A DNA stretch of 58,499 nt from Candidatus Gastranaerophilales bacterium. GTDB taxonomy: Bacteria; Cyanobacteriota; Vampirovibrionia; Gastranaerophilales; Gastranaerophilaceae. The DNA lies in the NCBI GenBank assembly GCA_944324185.1, contig CALUVI010000007.1, positions 1 through 58,499 of the forward strand, given 5' to 3'. A model generated the notes under the pieces. It worked only from the letters and a program-made list of their open reading frames with translations. It did not search any database and had not been told where the DNA came from. Every line of letters starts with the position of its first letter. Position 1 is the stretch's first letter. Shown one piece after another: positions 7,025 through 17,812 of the stretch. The position numbers were made by a program, and so were the translations under genes.

Positions 7025-10000
7025 ATGACAGAAAATTTATCATTAGGGAAAAAAGGAAAATCCGGAGAAATCGACTTTAGTAAAATCAGAAGCGGAATAA
7101 AAAAGAAAGAGCTTCTTGAAGGCGTTGATCCGAAACTTAAATCTGTCTTTGAACAAATAATTAAAAAGATAGATACAAATCCTGATGATAATATGCTCAG
7201 CCGTGAAGAGCTGCAGTCATTTTATGAAGAGCTTGAAAAATTATCTGATGGAGATGGCAATTTATCAAGCAGAGAAGGACGTAAATACCAGCTTAACGGT
7301 GAAAATATAGGCAGAAAAGGTAAAGATGCCTTATTTGCCCTTCTGAACAAACTTACTGATTTATCAAAAGATGTAAAAGAAATTTCACGTGAAACAGTTA
7401 ACGGACAGGAAGTTGAAGTAATTAAATACAATGACAACAGAACTGAAAGAATCTTTCCTGACGGTTCAAGAATTATCACTGTTGTTAACGGTAAAAAGAC
7501 TGTTTCTACGAGTTATGACAAGGATGAAAAAAGAAGAGAAGAAAGCGTAACGGAAGGAGACGGAACTGTTACAACTTCTTACGCAGAAGACGGTGAAACA
7601 AAAACAAAAGAAGTATTTACCAATAGTGAAGACAATGACAGAACCACTGTTTTATATGAAAACAATACTCCTGCTAAACGTATAGTTGAAACAGACGGCA
7701 AAACAATGAATTATACCCTCGTTGAAATCAACGGCAAAGAGGAATGGCAGCTACAAAATCAGACAGAAAATGTTAACGGTGAAGAACAAACAACCGCATA
7801 TGAATACAATAAAAACGGAAGTAAAAGTGCGGAAATAATAACAACTTCCGGAAAACGTACAGAAAGATTCTATGAATCTAACGGTACTATTGTAGAGATT
7901 ATTAAAACAGAAGGCGAACCGGATCATATTGTAGAACGTGACAGTGAAGGAAATTACACCGACAAATATATGGATGGGAATGCTGGTGTAACCGATAGTT
8001 ATGATGCTGCAAATACACACCTTGGACAAACCAGAGTAGTCGGAGAACATACATACAACGTAAAATATGATGAAAACGGTAACACTGTCGGCGTAATTGT
8101 TCAAAACGGAGAATCAATTCAGGCTATTGCAAACAAGTTCGGAGTTTCTGTTAAAGACTTAATCAAAGCTAACGCTTCAAAAGTTCACGGCAAATACCCG
8201 AATGCATATTTTCAAGTCGGCGAGGAAATAAAAATTCCGCGTAAGATGGAAGCTGACGAAAGTGCGCTTCAAGGAAGAAAAAGCCGTGAAGAAGCAGTTT
8301 CTGACTATTCAGCTATGATGGAAAGACGCGCGGAAGAAGCTAGACAAAGGGAACACCAGGCTAAATTAGCTGAAAGAAGAGTGATTGTTAAAGGTAATAA
8401 TGGATATTATGTTGCAAAAGATGGTTACGGAAATTTCCATTTTCATGCTTCTGACGGCAAAGAAATTTCAGAAGAAAAATTTAAAAAGAACTGCCCTACA
8501 ATACACGCAAACCTGGTTAAAGAAGTAAACAGGCAAAGCCAGCAGCAAGTCGCAAAAGGTAATAATAATTACTATGTAACCGTAGACGGTAACGGAGACT
8601 TACATTTCTTTGATCCGAAAGGCAAAGAAATTTCCGGAGTACAGTTTAAAGAACATTGTCCTACTATATACAAAGAGGTCTGTAAAAAATTCGGAAAAGA
8701 AATTGAAAAAACCGCTTCTGAAAAACAGGTTTTGAAAAATTCTGCACAGCAAATAGTTAATGATTTGATAGATGCTGCTTCCGGCTGGAATGATGTTGAT
8801 AAAATCAAACGCACAATTGCTAAAATTGATACCCCGGAAGAGTTGGAAGAAGTAAACAGACTTTTGCAGGCAAAAGGCTATACAGCAACAGAATTACATT
8901 CATCTATAGAAGTATTTATTCGTAAAGAAGAAAATCATGGAGTTATGCGTACCGACCATTCTTCTGATTATCTTGAGCAAACCGTTCAAAAGTGGATAAA
9001 TAATGGCACTCTGAAAGGACAGGCAGCAATTGACGCTCAGGCAAGAATGGCTGCAAGAGTAATCTTTGACGGAGGTGACGGCTTCGGTACAGACTGCAAT
9101 AGAATCAAAAAAGGTATACAATTTATCAGATGTCCGAAACCTACAGGTGATAAAGCAATAGATAATAAACAGGCAAAAGCTGTTTATGAAAAAGTAAATG
9201 CTATTCTTGTAAAACATAGAACTTTCTATGGTCTTGGCTCTCCTTGCAAAAATTTGCGCGATTACTGCGAAGGAGAGATGTGGGAAAGTGAATGCAGATA
9301 TCTCGACGGAATCTTAGCTGAAAATAACGCTATTCAAGGCGAACAAAAAGCTCAGGCTATTCATGATCTGACAGAAGAGGCCGTAGCCGGTGCCGGAACA
9401 GATATTGATTACTTAAAACAGGCTGTTAAAGCAATCAACTCAAGAGAAGACAGAATCGCTGTTGAAGCTAAACTCAGGGAGTATTGCAAGAAGCATAACG
9501 TAAAATATCAATATACAGATCAATCACCTCTGCAGGCAATTTTATATGATGAATGTGATACATTTATGGGATTTTCACGCGACCATAAAGAAATCCGTAA
9601 ATTTAATGAAATGCTGATTGAGCAGGGCGCTTATAACGAGCAGGAAATTATTAATATAAGAGCCGAACAGGCAGCGTTACAAATTCTCGACGGAGGTTTT
9701 GCTAATGCAAAAGACGCTGTACAGCAGATAAAAGATCCTGATGTACTTGAAAAAGTTAATCAAATATTAATCAGCAAATGTAAAAAATCATTGTTTAAAT
9801 ACCTTGAAACTGAACTCAGTAAGACTAATGCAGATTTAGTAAAAGCGGAACTTGCAGCAAACTGTGTTATTGATGGTAAAGAAGCTGCTAACACTGCGTA
9901 CAGCTTAATCTTAAATTCTGACTTTGATAAACGCGCGATGGGTTTAAGAGCAATCAGAAACGCAGAGGTTGCAAAACTTGTTGACGGATATCTTAAAACA

Positions 10001-13000
10001 AAGGGTAGTTCTCTTGCTAAAGTGGTAGAACAATTTAACAAAGAAAAAGCTGAATATAAATCTAAAGCAGCAATATGGGATGGACTTGCTTTTGTTTTAG
10101 GGAATTGGGCTGAACATATATCTGATGAATACAGAGAAAACACTGATGTTTCAGACAATATGTACATAGAAACATCTAACCGTCAGCAGCTCAGCGAAGA
10201 GCAAAAAGCTGCATACAAGATGGCTGTAGACACATTTGAAGCAACTCTAAACAAGATGAAAGCTGATTATCAGCAGGCGCGTGACAGTCAGGGTGTTGTA
10301 TCCGGCGCAATTAATGCTTTCTGCTCGAGATACAACATCGGAACAACAAGAGATGAAATTGAAGCAAGAATTGAACATGATACAGAAACTTTACGTTTGT
10401 TAAAACTTGCTGCAGACGGTAAACTTACAAAATTTGTTAACGGCAAAGAAGTTCCGGTATCATTTGAAGAAGTCTGGAAAGAAAGACAGTCTGTCGTCAT
10501 TACAGGCAATATGGGTATAGGAAAAGCTCAGGAAGTAAACTTTGAAGCTGCAAAAGTTGAAAAGGTTGCCAAAAAAGCGCAGACAATAGCTGCTATGGAT
10601 TTTGCAAAAGATAATATTGCAATATGCTGGGATGAATTGAGCAATGCAAAAACCGCAGAAGAACTGGCTGCTGCAATTACAGATACATTAGAAAAATTAT
10701 CAATAATGTCAGGAAAAGAGCTTTCATTGGAAGGGCTTGGCTACAAGCTTAAAAGCGGAGTCATTGTTGATAATTCCGGCAATGCTGTTCCGGTTCCGCA
10801 GTTATATATTGTTGTAAATAAATTAAAACAAGGTTTATCCGATGTATCAAAAGCATTATTCAATGTTGAAATACCAAAAGAATCAAATATCAGCAGGGTT
10901 AATGATATTTTATCTAAAGGGTATGACAATAGAATGGAAAGCTTTAAACAGGAATTCAGAGACGCTTTCGGGCAGGAAGTTCCTGATGAAATGATTGAGA
11001 ATTATGTCAGCACAATCAATAATGGTATGATGGTTGCAAACATAGGTATTATGATTGGCGCAATCATAGCAGCTCCGTTTACCGGAGGCGGCTCTCTTGC
11101 GGTATTTACAATCACAGCAGCGGCATCATTCGGTATGAATGCTTTAGAAAACTCCACTGACGCGGACGGATATACAAATTCCGAGTGGACAGGTGATTTA
11201 CAACAGGCATTATGGGATGGCGCTTTATCAGCCGTCGGCTTTAAAGTCGGGCAGTTTGCAGAATCTTTTGCACGCGGAAGCCAGATTGTTTCTAACCAGA
11301 ACAAATGGATTAGCTGGCTTTCAAAACAACCGAAAGGGGGCTTAACAAGCAGACTCGCAAGCATTCCGCGTAACCAGCTCGGTAAAGTCGCCGGAAAAGC
11401 AAAAGAAATAGCAAACAGAATACAAGCTCATTCCGGTAAAATCGGTAAAAATGTACTGGAAGCAAAAAAAGCACAAATTCTTGCCAAAAATCCGGGAGCA
11501 AATCTTAACAGCGTAGAGAAAGCAACTGTCCTTTTTGCAAGAGCAGAAGCCTGCGGATTGGAAGTTTCAAGTGACATGGCTCAATCTCTTGTCCAGACTT
11601 ACTGTATGACAGGTGACTTTGATCAGGAATCCTTCCTTATGGCGCTTTGTATGTCTTTAGGCGCAAACGTTGTAGGTCATGGCGTTGCAGCAAGACATAT
11701 AGAACAAACTCCTCCTCCTGTTCCTAAAAATAAAGAAACCGGTACAGAAACTTTAGATATTGCTTCATCACATGGAACAGCTCATCCTTCAGTAGTTAAC
11801 GTCGGCAAGAAAAAAGCAGATGCAATAAGAGCAGAGGTCGAAGCTGCACTTAATAATCCTGATATTTCAGGAGAAGAACTTGCAAGAATCAGAAGTGAAG
11901 TTGAAGCCCTTTCTGACAGAGATTTAAGACGTGAACTTCTTGTGAAGATTGATGAAAAAGCAAAAACTCTTGAAGCTCCGAAACAGGCTGCTTTTAATGA
12001 TGCACGTACAGAAGATTTACAGAATAATGTTAACCACATTTTTGAAAAACATAGCGAACTGAATGCAACAGATGTTCGTGTATTAAGAGAATACATTAAC
12101 AGTACTGATGATATAAATGTGTTGAATGAACTCAAAGATAAGTTAAGACAGAAAGAATTAACTTATGGCGGAGTTACTGCAGACTACAAAACTCTTTATA
12201 ATACTATAGATGAAAGAATCCGAGTTTTAACTCCGAAACCTGAAATGTCCAATGAGGAAGTAAAAAGCTATATTTACTCAATGCTTAATTCCGATAAAGG
12301 CATGGTAAAAGAAGAGGTAGAACAGCTTCTTGATTACATCAAGGGCGTAAATTCCGCTGAGGAACTCTCAGAAATTTCTGCACTTGTCGGCAAAAAGAAG
12401 ATGATCGGGGCTTATAAAAAACAGTTAAAATCAGCAATTGACGAAAGAACAAACGCTTTAAGAAATGCTGATGAAACGCCGAAAGCTAATGAAGAAACTC
12501 ATGGAAATGAAAATGTACATGATGAAAATCCAACTCCGGACAGCTCATATTCCGTACGTGATGAAAACGGTGCCGTTATTCACATTGACACTGCTGATGG
12601 AATTCCTGTAAAGGCACATGTCGGAGATAAAGTATACGATATTAAAGACGGTAAATTTATAACAGATGACGGCATTGAATATAAAATTACCGATAGCGGA
12701 ATAGAAAGAATAAATTCAAAAGTTAATACTGAAGATACCCCGAGAACAGATGAAGAAGTTGTGTCTGATGAGACTCCGCGTTCCGGCACTGCCGACGAAA
12801 CTGCAAACGTAGATAATCCTGAAGCAAATATGCACGCAGAAGAAATTGCCAACGAGTTTAATAAAAAATATAAAGAAGTTCTGGACAATAATTATGCCGA
12901 CATTGAAGCATTGTCTAAGTTAACCCCTGAAGAACGAAAAATTCTTGCAGAGAACCTTGCAAGTGATAACATGGGAGAAAGCTTATTATTAATGCTCCAT

Positions 13001-16000
13001 GATAGCAAACCTACGGGATATTTTGCAGGAACCGAAGAATACATCAACTTACTTAAAAAATTGGCAGGTGATAAATTTGATGTTATCACAAGAACTGCTG
13101 ATGTCGCCGACAATTCTTTCCATCAAGCTTTTGTTATTAATAAAACCGCAGTTAAAAATATTATTGCGGAAAATAAAGAATTATTCACTTTGCGCCTAGG
13201 TTTAGACAAGTCAACAAGCATTGATGATATTTATAAAAATTTAATCTCAAAAGACGGTAAATTTATACAGCAAGCAGGTTTTCATAATGGCGGGCTTAAT
13301 GATATCACCGGATTAATATTAGGTTATCCTAAATTTAATACAATGATTTTTGAATTAGAGCAGCGCATACCTGATTTCGATTATCAAATAAGATATTATA
13401 AAGATTTAACACCATATAAGGAAGAACTTTTAAAAGTTCTTTACGGAGAAAATTCACCATACAAAAATATGAGTGATGAATTTAAAGCTGAACTGGCAGA
13501 AAAAATTAACGGAATTAGTGAAATCAAAGACAGCGCCAAGTTACTTGGCGGTGAAAACAGTCCATATCATTTTGTATATTATGTAGATGAACCATCTGAA
13601 ATAACAAAAATCCGCAGCGGCATTGAAAGAACAACAGAAGCTCTCGGAACTAAAAAGCCGCATGAGACCGGAAATATTCATGGCAGAGAGTCTGCAAACA
13701 GCAATAATCAGGCAAAAGCCTACGAGCATATGAATCATGAAGAATTGTTTGCAGAGTATTACAGATTAAAAATGGAAGTAGCATACTCACCTCTCAGCAA
13801 CTCTGCGAAAGCTGCAAATATAAATGAAATGAAGAAAATTTCCGCTCTTATTGAACAGAAAGGCTACAAAATTGAAGGAGATAAACTCGTAAAAGTTAAC
13901 CAAGAAGCTCCTAAGAGCAACCCTTCTGACTCTGAAGCTCCGGATTTTACAAATAATAGATCGTCTTTTGAAAATCCGGAAAAAGCCGCCAGTTTACGTA
14001 AAAAACTCGGAGACAGACTTTTTACAACTTATCAATGGGTAGAAAAAGGTATTGAGTCTCTTAAAGATATTACCGGATACAACAAGATTAAAACAATTAT
14101 AGCTAATCAGTTTAAGAATTCGCCTGATGAATTCCGTGAACTTATTATGCGGTTGAATAATAAAGCTAAAAAAATAGGCTTAAATATTGTTGAAAATACT
14201 ATAGACAGAACTGCACGTATGGGTAAGAGTCTGGCAAAATTCTATACAAAGATGGGAAATGCCATTGCTAAAATGACAAACATAAAGCAATTTAATAAAA
14301 TTCTTAAGAAGATTACAACACAATTTGCAGGCTTCTATGATGATATGAAAGTCTTGATTGATAAACTCTACGCCAGAGCAAAAGCAATCGGGTTATCTGT
14401 AGCAGAATCTATAGAAAGTGTTTACAAAAGAACCGGCATTAAAACTGACGGCGTACCTCTTGATAAGTATAAGCCAAGCGGTAAAGGCATTGACATGCGC
14501 AAATCTCATTTTGATTGGATGTGTTCACGTAAAGATTTATTCGGCGGCTACAGTATAGACGGAGACTGCTGGAGACAATTTAATGCTAAAGATCAACATC
14601 ATGGCGCCTGGAAAATGCACTTGTATTCAGTTAGCGAAGAGGATTGGCGAAAAATGTGCGATGTCATAATTCCGTACTTGAAAGAGCATGATATTGAATG
14701 GAAAACATTCAATCCAAATTATGATGCACATTGTTTGAACGGCGGCAGACAACAGGGAAAAGCATTTACAATTTACCCTAAAAGCAATGAAAATATGGCT
14801 CAAATTGCCAAAGATTTGGACTATATTATCAGGAACAATAAACTGGAAACTTCCGGTTCTCACATAATCGGTGACGCACAAATGGGAAGTACAGGACGTT
14901 TATTCTACAGGTATGAATTTAATTCTAAAAAATATCAGGATGACATTCTTGATTTATCCGATCCGAATGATTTTGCCAAATATGATCAGAGATATGATTT
15001 AAACCGCGGTGAAGGCAGGCATCTTGCTAACGATATGACTCTTGAAGACGATATCTGGAGAGATTTTGATCCTTCCGATCCGAATGCCAGACCGTATCCT
15101 TCAAATCAGAGTAAAGGTTCATACAATTCTTCACAAAACATTACTCCTGAAAAAGCGGAAGCTTATGCAAAATTTGACAAGAATGCACATCTTTACGTTT
15201 TACAGCAAGGGCAAAGCGTGTTGAATCAAAACAGACAATATATGCTGGATTTAAACAATTTACCTAAATTGAGATTAATAGACGGCTCTAGTGTGGATTT
15301 AAGTTCCGCTGAAATAAAGAACAAAATAGCTTCTCTTCAAGAGGGTGAATTCATAACTATCGGCAGAGACGGTGACATAAAAATTAATGCTCCTAATAAT
15401 ACAGGTGTTTCCAGACACCATATCTTAATCACACGTCATAACGGATATTTCATAATGAAAGACGTTTCCAAATATGGCAAAACAAAATGTTACTCCGGAC
15501 CAGCTTCTCATAACACAAACAGAACCGGCTCATCCGGTAGTACAAATAATGCCGGTTCTCGCGGAAGAATATCTGAAAAAGCGTATATATTCAATAATAT
15601 CAATGAATTAAGAACTCAAATGCAGGATATTCTTGAAAAATTCAGTGAAAACACTCAGAATAATATTTTGAATAATCTTTATTCCGGAGGACATTTCAGA
15701 TGCCAGAAAAACGGTACGGAATACCTGTTCGTCAGACGCGGTAATGCTGTAAGAGTTGAAGAATTTGATATCCAGAAGAAATATAACATCAAAGAAACAA
15801 AAGTTAATGAATATCTCACCGAAAAAACCTATGACATAAATGATATCAATGATATCTGGTGGGCGATAAGTGATAAGTTAAATCTTTTTAGCGATACAAC
15901 ACAGAACATGATTATAACTCAATTATCTAACGGTAAAGACTTTGTTTGCAGAAAATACGGTATCAGATATGAATTTACCATAGACAATACCGGCAGAATA

Positions 16001-16441
16001 ACCGTCAAAGAGTTTGAATACGCACGTTATCAGTATGACCAGTATGATCAGTACGACCAGTCCGGGAAAGGGCGCTCCGGTGATTACTCTTCTGAAAATG
16101 CAAACCCTAAAAATAATGCAGAAGAAAAGAACGGTGTAATTCCGGATAAACCGTCCAAAGAATGGAAATGCGGCAATAACACATATTCAGACAAGAGACT
16201 TGCAGAGCTGGAATATTTTGATGATATTGTAAAAGGCACACTTGATTTAAGCATTTTAACCGGGTCAGAAAAAGCAGCTCTTGCAGAACTGCTTGATATC
16301 AGTCCGGAAGAGTTAATGACATTAAGTTCTAATAAGTCTTTATATCGTAAATTATCAATAAAATTCCATCCGGACAAAAATCCTGATGACGAAGTTGCAG
16401 CCAGAATTATCCAGATTATAAATAATATTTATGTTAAATAA
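7025..16441 (+). CDS. Giant multidomain protein: EF-hand-like, LysM, lyase-like, FHA, J-domain
   Basis: I know no described protein with this order. Visible parts of the 3138 residues: EF-hand-like loop DTNPDDNMLSRE (50-61) and DGDGN (75-79); Tyr/Thr-rich beta repeats (115-345); LysM (355-405); two 55-residue repeats starting KGNNGYYV and KGNNNYYV (456, 511); helical repeats with GAGTD/GFGTD motifs, loosely annexin-like (570-990); a Gly/Ala hydrophobic stretch (1335-1375); helical and acidic linkers; an unknown globular region (1939-2199); a region like the OspF-type lyase domain of class III/IV lanthipeptide synthetases (2483-2650; WKMH near 2529, GRLFYRYEF at 2624); FHA (GR 2780, SRHH 2796); a tandem repeat (2860, 2940); and a terminal J-domain with HPD at 3115-3117. 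No signal peptide is seen. AAAGGG precedes the ATG. Two operators lie upstream. Confidence 0.8.
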   Translation: MTENLSLGKKGKSGEIDFSKIRSGIKKKELLEGVDPKLKSVFEQIIKKIDTNPDDNMLSREELQSFYEELEKLSDGDGNLSSREGRKYQLNGENIGRKGKDALFALLNKLTDLSKDVKEISRETVNGQEVEVIKYNDNRTERIFPDGSRIITVVNGKKTVSTSYDKDEKRREESVTEGDGTVTTSYAEDGETKTKEVFTNSEDNDRTTVLYENNTPAKRIVETDGKTMNYTLVEINGKEEWQLQNQTENVNGEEQTTAYEYNKNGSKSAEIITTSGKRTERFYESNGTIVEIIKTEGEPDHIVERDSEGNYTDKYMDGNAGVTDSYDAANTHLGQTRVVGEHTYNVKYDENGNTVGVIVQNGESIQAIANKFGVSVKDLIKANASKVHGKYPNAYFQVGEEIKIPRKMEADESALQGRKSREEAVSDYSAMMERRAEEARQREHQAKLAERRVIVKGNNGYYVAKDGYGNFHFHASDGKEISEEKFKKNCPTIHANLVKEVNRQSQQQVAKGNNNYYVTVDGNGDLHFFDPKGKEISGVQFKEHCPTIYKEVCKKFGKEIEKTASEKQVLKNSAQQIVNDLIDAASGWNDVDKIKRTIAKIDTPEELEEVNRLLQAKGYTATELHSSIEVFIRKEENHGVMRTDHSSDYLEQTVQKWINNGTLKGQAAIDAQARMAARVIFDGGDGFGTDCNRIKKGIQFIRCPKPTGDKAIDNKQAKAVYEKVNAILVKHRTFYGLGSPCKNLRDYCEGEMWESECRYLDGILAENNAIQGEQKAQAIHDLTEEAVAGAGTDIDYLKQAVKAINSREDRIAVEAKLREYCKKHNVKYQYTDQSPLQAILYDECDTFMGFSRDHKEIRKFNEMLIEQGAYNEQEIINIRAEQAALQILDGGFANAKDAVQQIKDPDVLEKVNQILISKCKKSLFKYLETELSKTNADLVKAELAANCVIDGKEAANTAYSLILNSDFDKRAMGLRAIRNAEVAKLVDGYLKTKGSSLAKVVEQFNKEKAEYKSKAAIWDGLAFVLGNWAEHISDEYRENTDVSDNMYIETSNRQQLSEEQKAAYKMAVDTFEATLNKMKADYQQARDSQGVVSGAINAFCSRYNIGTTRDEIEARIEHDTETLRLLKLAADGKLTKFVNGKEVPVSFEEVWKERQSVVITGNMGIGKAQEVNFEAAKVEKVAKKAQTIAAMDFAKDNIAICWDELSNAKTAEELAAAITDTLEKLSIMSGKELSLEGLGYKLKSGVIVDNSGNAVPVPQLYIVVNKLKQGLSDVSKALFNVEIPKESNISRVNDILSKGYDNRMESFKQEFRDAFGQEVPDEMIENYVSTINNGMMVANIGIMIGAIIAAPFTGGGSLAVFTITAAASFGMNALENSTDADGYTNSEWTGDLQQALWDGALSAVGFKVGQFAESFARGSQIVSNQNKWISWLSKQPKGGLTSRLASIPRNQLGKVAGKAKEIANRIQAHSGKIGKNVLEAKKAQILAKNPGANLNSVEKATVLFARAEACGLEVSSDMAQSLVQTYCMTGDFDQESFLMALCMSLGANVVGHGVAARHIEQTPPPVPKNKETGTETLDIASSHGTAHPSVVNVGKKKADAIRAEVEAALNNPDISGEELARIRSEVEALSDRDLRRELLVKIDEKAKTLEAPKQAAFNDARTEDLQNNVNHIFEKHSELNATDVRVLREYINSTDDINVLNELKDKLRQKELTYGGVTADYKTLYNTIDERIRVLTPKPEMSNEEVKSYIYSMLNSDKGMVKEEVEQLLDYIKGVNSAEELSEISALVGKKKMIGAYKKQLKSAIDERTNALRNADETPKANEETHGNENVHDENPTPDSSYSVRDENGAVIHIDTADGIPVKAHVGDKVYDIKDGKFITDDGIEYKITDSGIERINSKVNTEDTPRTDEEVVSDETPRSGTADETANVDNPEANMHAEEIANEFNKKYKEVLDNNYADIEALSKLTPEERKILAENLASDNMGESLLLMLHDSKPTGYFAGTEEYINLLKKLAGDKFDVITRTADVADNSFHQAFVINKTAVKNIIAENKELFTLRLGLDKSTSIDDIYKNLISKDGKFIQQAGFHNGGLNDITGLILGYPKFNTMIFELEQRIPDFDYQIRYYKDLTPYKEELLKVLYGENSPYKNMSDEFKAELAEKINGISEIKDSAKLLGGENSPYHFVYYVDEPSEITKIRSGIERTTEALGTKKPHETGNIHGRESANSNNQAKAYEHMNHEELFAEYYRLKMEVAYSPLSNSAKAANINEMKKISALIEQKGYKIEGDKLVKVNQEAPKSNPSDSEAPDFTNNRSSFENPEKAASLRKKLGDRLFTTYQWVEKGIESLKDITGYNKIKTIIANQFKNSPDEFRELIMRLNNKAKKIGLNIVENTIDRTARMGKSLAKFYTKMGNAIAKMTNIKQFNKILKKITTQFAGFYDDMKVLIDKLYARAKAIGLSVAESIESVYKRTGIKTDGVPLDKYKPSGKGIDMRKSHFDWMCSRKDLFGGYSIDGDCWRQFNAKDQHHGAWKMHLYSVSEEDWRKMCDVIIPYLKEHDIEWKTFNPNYDAHCLNGGRQQGKAFTIYPKSNENMAQIAKDLDYIIRNNKLETSGSHIIGDAQMGSTGRLFYRYEFNSKKYQDDILDLSDPNDFAKYDQRYDLNRGEGRHLANDMTLEDDIWRDFDPSDPNARPYPSNQSKGSYNSSQNITPEKAEAYAKFDKNAHLYVLQQGQSVLNQNRQYMLDLNNLPKLRLIDGSSVDLSSAEIKNKIASLQEGEFITIGRDGDIKINAPNNTGVSRHHILITRHNGYFIMKDVSKYGKTKCYSGPASHNTNRTGSSGSTNNAGSRGRISEKAYIFNNINELRTQMQDILEKFSENTQNNILNNLYSGGHFRCQKNGTEYLFVRRGNAVRVEEFDIQKKYNIKETKVNEYLTEKTYDINDINDIWWAISDKLNLFSDTTQNMIITQLSNGKDFVCRKYGIRYEFTIDNTGRITVKEFEYARYQYDQYDQYDQSGKGRSGDYSSENANPKNNAEEKNGVIPDKPSKEWKCGNNTYSDKRLAELEYFDDIVKGTLDLSILTGSEKAALAELLDISPEELMTLSSNKSLYRKLSIKFHPDKNPDDEVAARIIQIINNIYVK

Positions 16442-16501
16442 TTCTAAATTTATTACACAACTATCGGATTAAATTTTATACCCCGCGGGTTAAACTCGGG
16501 T

Positions 16502-17812
16502 ATGACAAATTGTGTAAATAAATTACTAGAAGCTTTAGACGAAAATATAAATCTTGCTCCTGACAGGTGGAGCGAAGAGCATATAATTCAAGCCGGAAAC
16601 AAAAAATGGATATCAAATATTCTGCCCGCAGAACTTCTTAAACGCACGGTTAAACAGGCTGTAGAATCACTTGTTACAATCAATGAAAGCGGAGAGTTTT
16701 ACAAAAATTTTCCCGATAATATAGAAACTCCCAACTATGGCGACAGGTGGGGCAGAAGTGCTAATTATATAGAAATTAACAACCGTGCAATTGCAGAAAT
16801 GTTTGGAGACAGGACAAGAAACGGAATCCTGAGTTCCATAAAAATCCTTCCGGCTATCCCGCCTTCTGCAAAAAGCTGGGCAAACTGTATTATTCTGTCC
16901 CAGATTTTTCCTAATATCTACGGAGACGGTTACAATAAAGGCGTCAGCGAAGAAAATTCGATATACGGAATCAAGCTCAATGCCGGATACAGTGGTAATA
17001 TTATTGATTATGACATAAACCTTTCAGGCGAAGAACAATTCTGCGCTTTTAATAATTTAGCGCATATTCACGGACTTAAAACGGGTTTCAGAACAGTAAT
17101 TTCTGCTGACCAGATAAAAATTGCATACCCTGATAAAGATGACGTAACTTTTGATTGGAATAACCCTGAACATCAGGAGTTGTTTATAAATGAACACGTA
17201 AATCTCATTAAGACAGGGTTTGAAGCAATATTTATTGATTCTGCCAAGCATATCGGCGGATATGATATGGGAAATTATACAGGAGTCGGAGCGCTCCCGG
17301 GGTATGAGCAGATGCAGTATATTCTTTATGAAATACGCGCCCGCTCCGGCGTAACTTCAATAAGCTTTGCAGGCGAAAAAAGCACTGGAGACTTTGCAAG
17401 ATATGAAAATCTCGGTCTTACTACCGGCACGGCATTTATCCCTCCAGATAATTATGACAAAGTTAAATGCTGGTCGGAAAAACTTAAGTATAATAAAAAC
17501 TACGCCCCGGGAGTAGAAGTTTCAAATGATAATGACGAAGGCGGAAGAAGTTACGAGGACAGGCTTAACCGCATAAATTCATCACTCTTCGGGTATGAAT
17601 ATCCTAGCGACAAACTTCCGAGCTTTATGCAGATGGAAGATTTGTTTCCTCTAAGGTACGATACCAACACCCATCATCTTATGATGACTAACCCGTCTTA
17701 TTCTACAGACGGAACCCCAGAAAGCCACTGGGAAAATTTATTTACAAAAGACGACGGCAGAGCTTACAATGCAAAAGTCGGAGAGTTATTCGCACATGCA
17801 ATGAATTTATAA
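16502..17812 (+). CDS. TIM-barrel protein, probably alpha-amylase-like glycosidase
   Basis: The 436-residue product looks like a divergent (beta/alpha)8 glycosidase. AHIHGLKTGFRTVI resembles the barrel strand that precedes the catalytic region, FEAIFIDSAKHIGG resembles the GH13 nucleophile motif (Asp in F-x-x-D-A-x-K-H), and SFAGEKSTGDF may supply the acid Glu. The first GH13 motif (D-x-V-x-N-H) is not recognisable, so the family assignment is tentative. No signal peptide is visible, suggesting a cytosolic role, perhaps on glycogen. It follows the giant gene by 60 bases on the same strand and may be cotranscribed. No clear ribosome site precedes the ATG; the 20 bases before it contain CCCGCGGG and CTCGGG. 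It overlaps the next, convergent gene by 6 bases. Confidence 0.45.
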   Translation: MTNCVNKLLEALDENINLAPDRWSEEHIIQAGNKKWISNILPAELLKRTVKQAVESLVTINESGEFYKNFPDNIETPNYGDRWGRSANYIEINNRAIAEMFGDRTRNGILSSIKILPAIPPSAKSWANCIILSQIFPNIYGDGYNKGVSEENSIYGIKLNAGYSGNIIDYDINLSGEEQFCAFNNLAHIHGLKTGFRTVISADQIKIAYPDKDDVTFDWNNPEHQELFINEHVNLIKTGFEAIFIDSAKHIGGYDMGNYTGVGALPGYEQMQYILYEIRARSGVTSISFAGEKSTGDFARYENLGLTTGTAFIPPDNYDKVKCWSEKLKYNKNYAPGVEVSNDNDEGGRSYEDRLNRINSSLFGYEYPSDKLPSFMQMEDLFPLRYDTNTHHLMMTNPSYSTDGTPESHWENLFTKDDGRAYNAKVGELFAHAMNL

